Both the position numbers and the translations under genes were made by a program. From positions 1 through 5,675 of the forward strand of contig JAEMPK010000087.1 in assembly GCA_022759345.1 (NCBI GenBank): a stretch of DNA of 5,675 bases, read 5' to 3'. This document shows positions 5,176 to 5,675 of the stretch, piece after piece; positions within the stretch are counted from its first letter, which is position 1, and each line of letters opens with the position of its first letter. The DNA is from Pyrobaculum sp. (GTDB lineage: Archaea > Thermoproteota > Thermoprotei > Thermoproteales > Thermoproteaceae). The notes below the pieces were generated by a model. The model made no database searches. It had not been told where the DNA came from and worked only from the letters and a program-made list of their open reading frames with translations.

Positions 5176-5194
5176 GGCCGGAGCCGCGGAGGTC

Positions 5195-5200
5195 TTTATA
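5195..5200 (-). promoter_or_regulatory. TATA box for the dehydrogenase gene
   Basis: TATAAA on the minus strand begins 25 bases before ATG 5175. It immediately follows the TGA stop of the upstream isomerase-like gene (TGATATAAA), so stop codon and promoter abut. Confidence 0.65.
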
Positions 5201-5675
5201 TCAATACCGCGTGACGGATATGGCGAGGAGTCTCAACACGTCGGCGGCCTCGTCGGCTACGTCGCCCGGCATGAAGACGTGGTGGTTGGCGGGGGCCTCC
5301 GCCTCCAGCTTAACCGCCCTCTCGAAACGGAAGGTAGCTTGGGTTCTGCATGCATGTTGGAGGAAGTTACCGGCTTTCTCAAGCCGGGCTCTCCCCACCG
5401 CCGCCTTGTCGAAGCGGGGCGACACGGCCGCCACAGTGTATATGCCGGGCTTCAGCTCCCCGGCGAGGCCGTGGGGGAGACCGGACTCGAAGTGGGGCAT
5501 TACCCTCCAGCTTCTCACCATGTCCAGCGACACCGTGCAGTGGGCGAAGACGGCCTCGTCTCCTCTGCTGTACACCGCGTTTGCTATCCATCCGCTGTAT
5601 CCCGTGAGGCGCCTAGACAACAACATGGCGAAGCCGGCCGAGAGGTCGCCTTCGCAGGCCACGGTGCGTCCCCTG
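5201..5675 (-). CDS. fucose/arabinose isomerase-like protein, C-terminal part (cut at right edge)
   Basis: The frame is open to base 5675, so the visible 157 residues are the C-terminal part; the GTG at 5662 is internal. Motifs resemble the C-terminal domain of the FucI/AraA isomerase superfamily: ACEGDLSAGFAMLLSRRLTG (fragment residues 6-25), FAHCTVS (43-49), PHFESG (60-65), LKPGIYTVAAVS (74-85), CRTQATF (109-115) and NHHVFMPGDVA (130-140). In that family Glu, Asp and a C-terminal His ligate the divalent metal used for aldose-ketose isomerisation; Glu8 and His131/His132 are candidates here. Archaeal members are often annotated L-fucose isomerase-like with unproven substrates. It ends at TGA 5201, directly before the dehydrogenase TATA box. 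Physical linkage with the dehydrogenase suggests a shared pathway, but each has its own apparent transcription start. Confidence 0.7.
   Translation of the reverse strand, partial: RGRTVACEGDLSAGFAMLLSRRLTGYSGWIANAVYSRGDEAVFAHCTVSLDMVRSWRVMPHFESGLPHGLAGELKPGIYTVAAVSPRFDKAAVGRARLEKAGNFLQHACRTQATFRFERAVKLEAEAPANHHVFMPGDVADEAADVLRLLAISVTRY

Noticed and set aside
4588..5214. 208-codon plus-strand open frame
   Set aside because: Another shadow of the dehydrogenase gene, with abundant His, Arg and Gly repeats typical of antisense GC-rich frames.

Overview
The window reads as chromosomal DNA of a hyperthermophilic crenarchaeon, most likely a Pyrobaculum or close Thermoproteales relative. The DNA is GC-rich. 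TATA boxes sit about 25-28 bases upstream of start codons with almost no leader, as in leaderless crenarchaeal transcripts. GTG starts are frequent, genes are short and tightly packed, and there is a good candidate for an archaeal C/D box guide RNA. The genus is inferred from style and gene content; no species marker is present.

Left part (1-1817), four apparently intact genes or gene ends: a minus-strand HTH regulator running off the left edge; a divergent unknown 143-residue protein; a small plus-strand protein with a CxxC motif that looks thioredoxin-like; and, convergent and overlapping with it by 62 bases, a minus-strand protein resembling the pyrimidine-dimer DNA glycosylase/endonuclease V family. 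The glycosylase-like gene and the next gene, malQ, diverge from a 30-base spacer holding two opposed TATA boxes.

Middle (1818-3932), a damaged stretch. The 4-alpha-glucanotransferase gene malQ is complete in content (about 473 residues once repaired) but carries four apparent one-base indels and one in-frame TAG, all within about 320 bases. Just after its stop is a candidate C/D box sRNA with C, D', C' and D boxes at canonical spacing and a TATA-like box upstream. This overlaps the start of a small frameshifted plus-strand reading frame. Next comes a minus-strand gene remnant readable only by joining three frames. Positions 3794-3932 show nothing convincing.

Right part (3933-5675), a minus-strand cluster read right to left: the C-terminal part of a fucose/arabinose isomerase-like protein (cut by the right edge), a D-isomer-specific 2-hydroxyacid dehydrogenase whose usual catalytic Glu and His are replaced, and a small helical protein preceded by an overlapping 31-codon reading frame. 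At both junctions the TATA box of the downstream gene overlaps the stop codon of the upstream gene. The isomerase and dehydrogenase could belong to a sugar or sugar-acid pathway, but no substrate can be read from the sequence.

I see no CRISPR array, tRNA, rRNA, insertion sequence or known defence system. The main question is whether the cluster of broken genes at 2.0-4.2 kb is real gene decay or sequence error in homopolymers.
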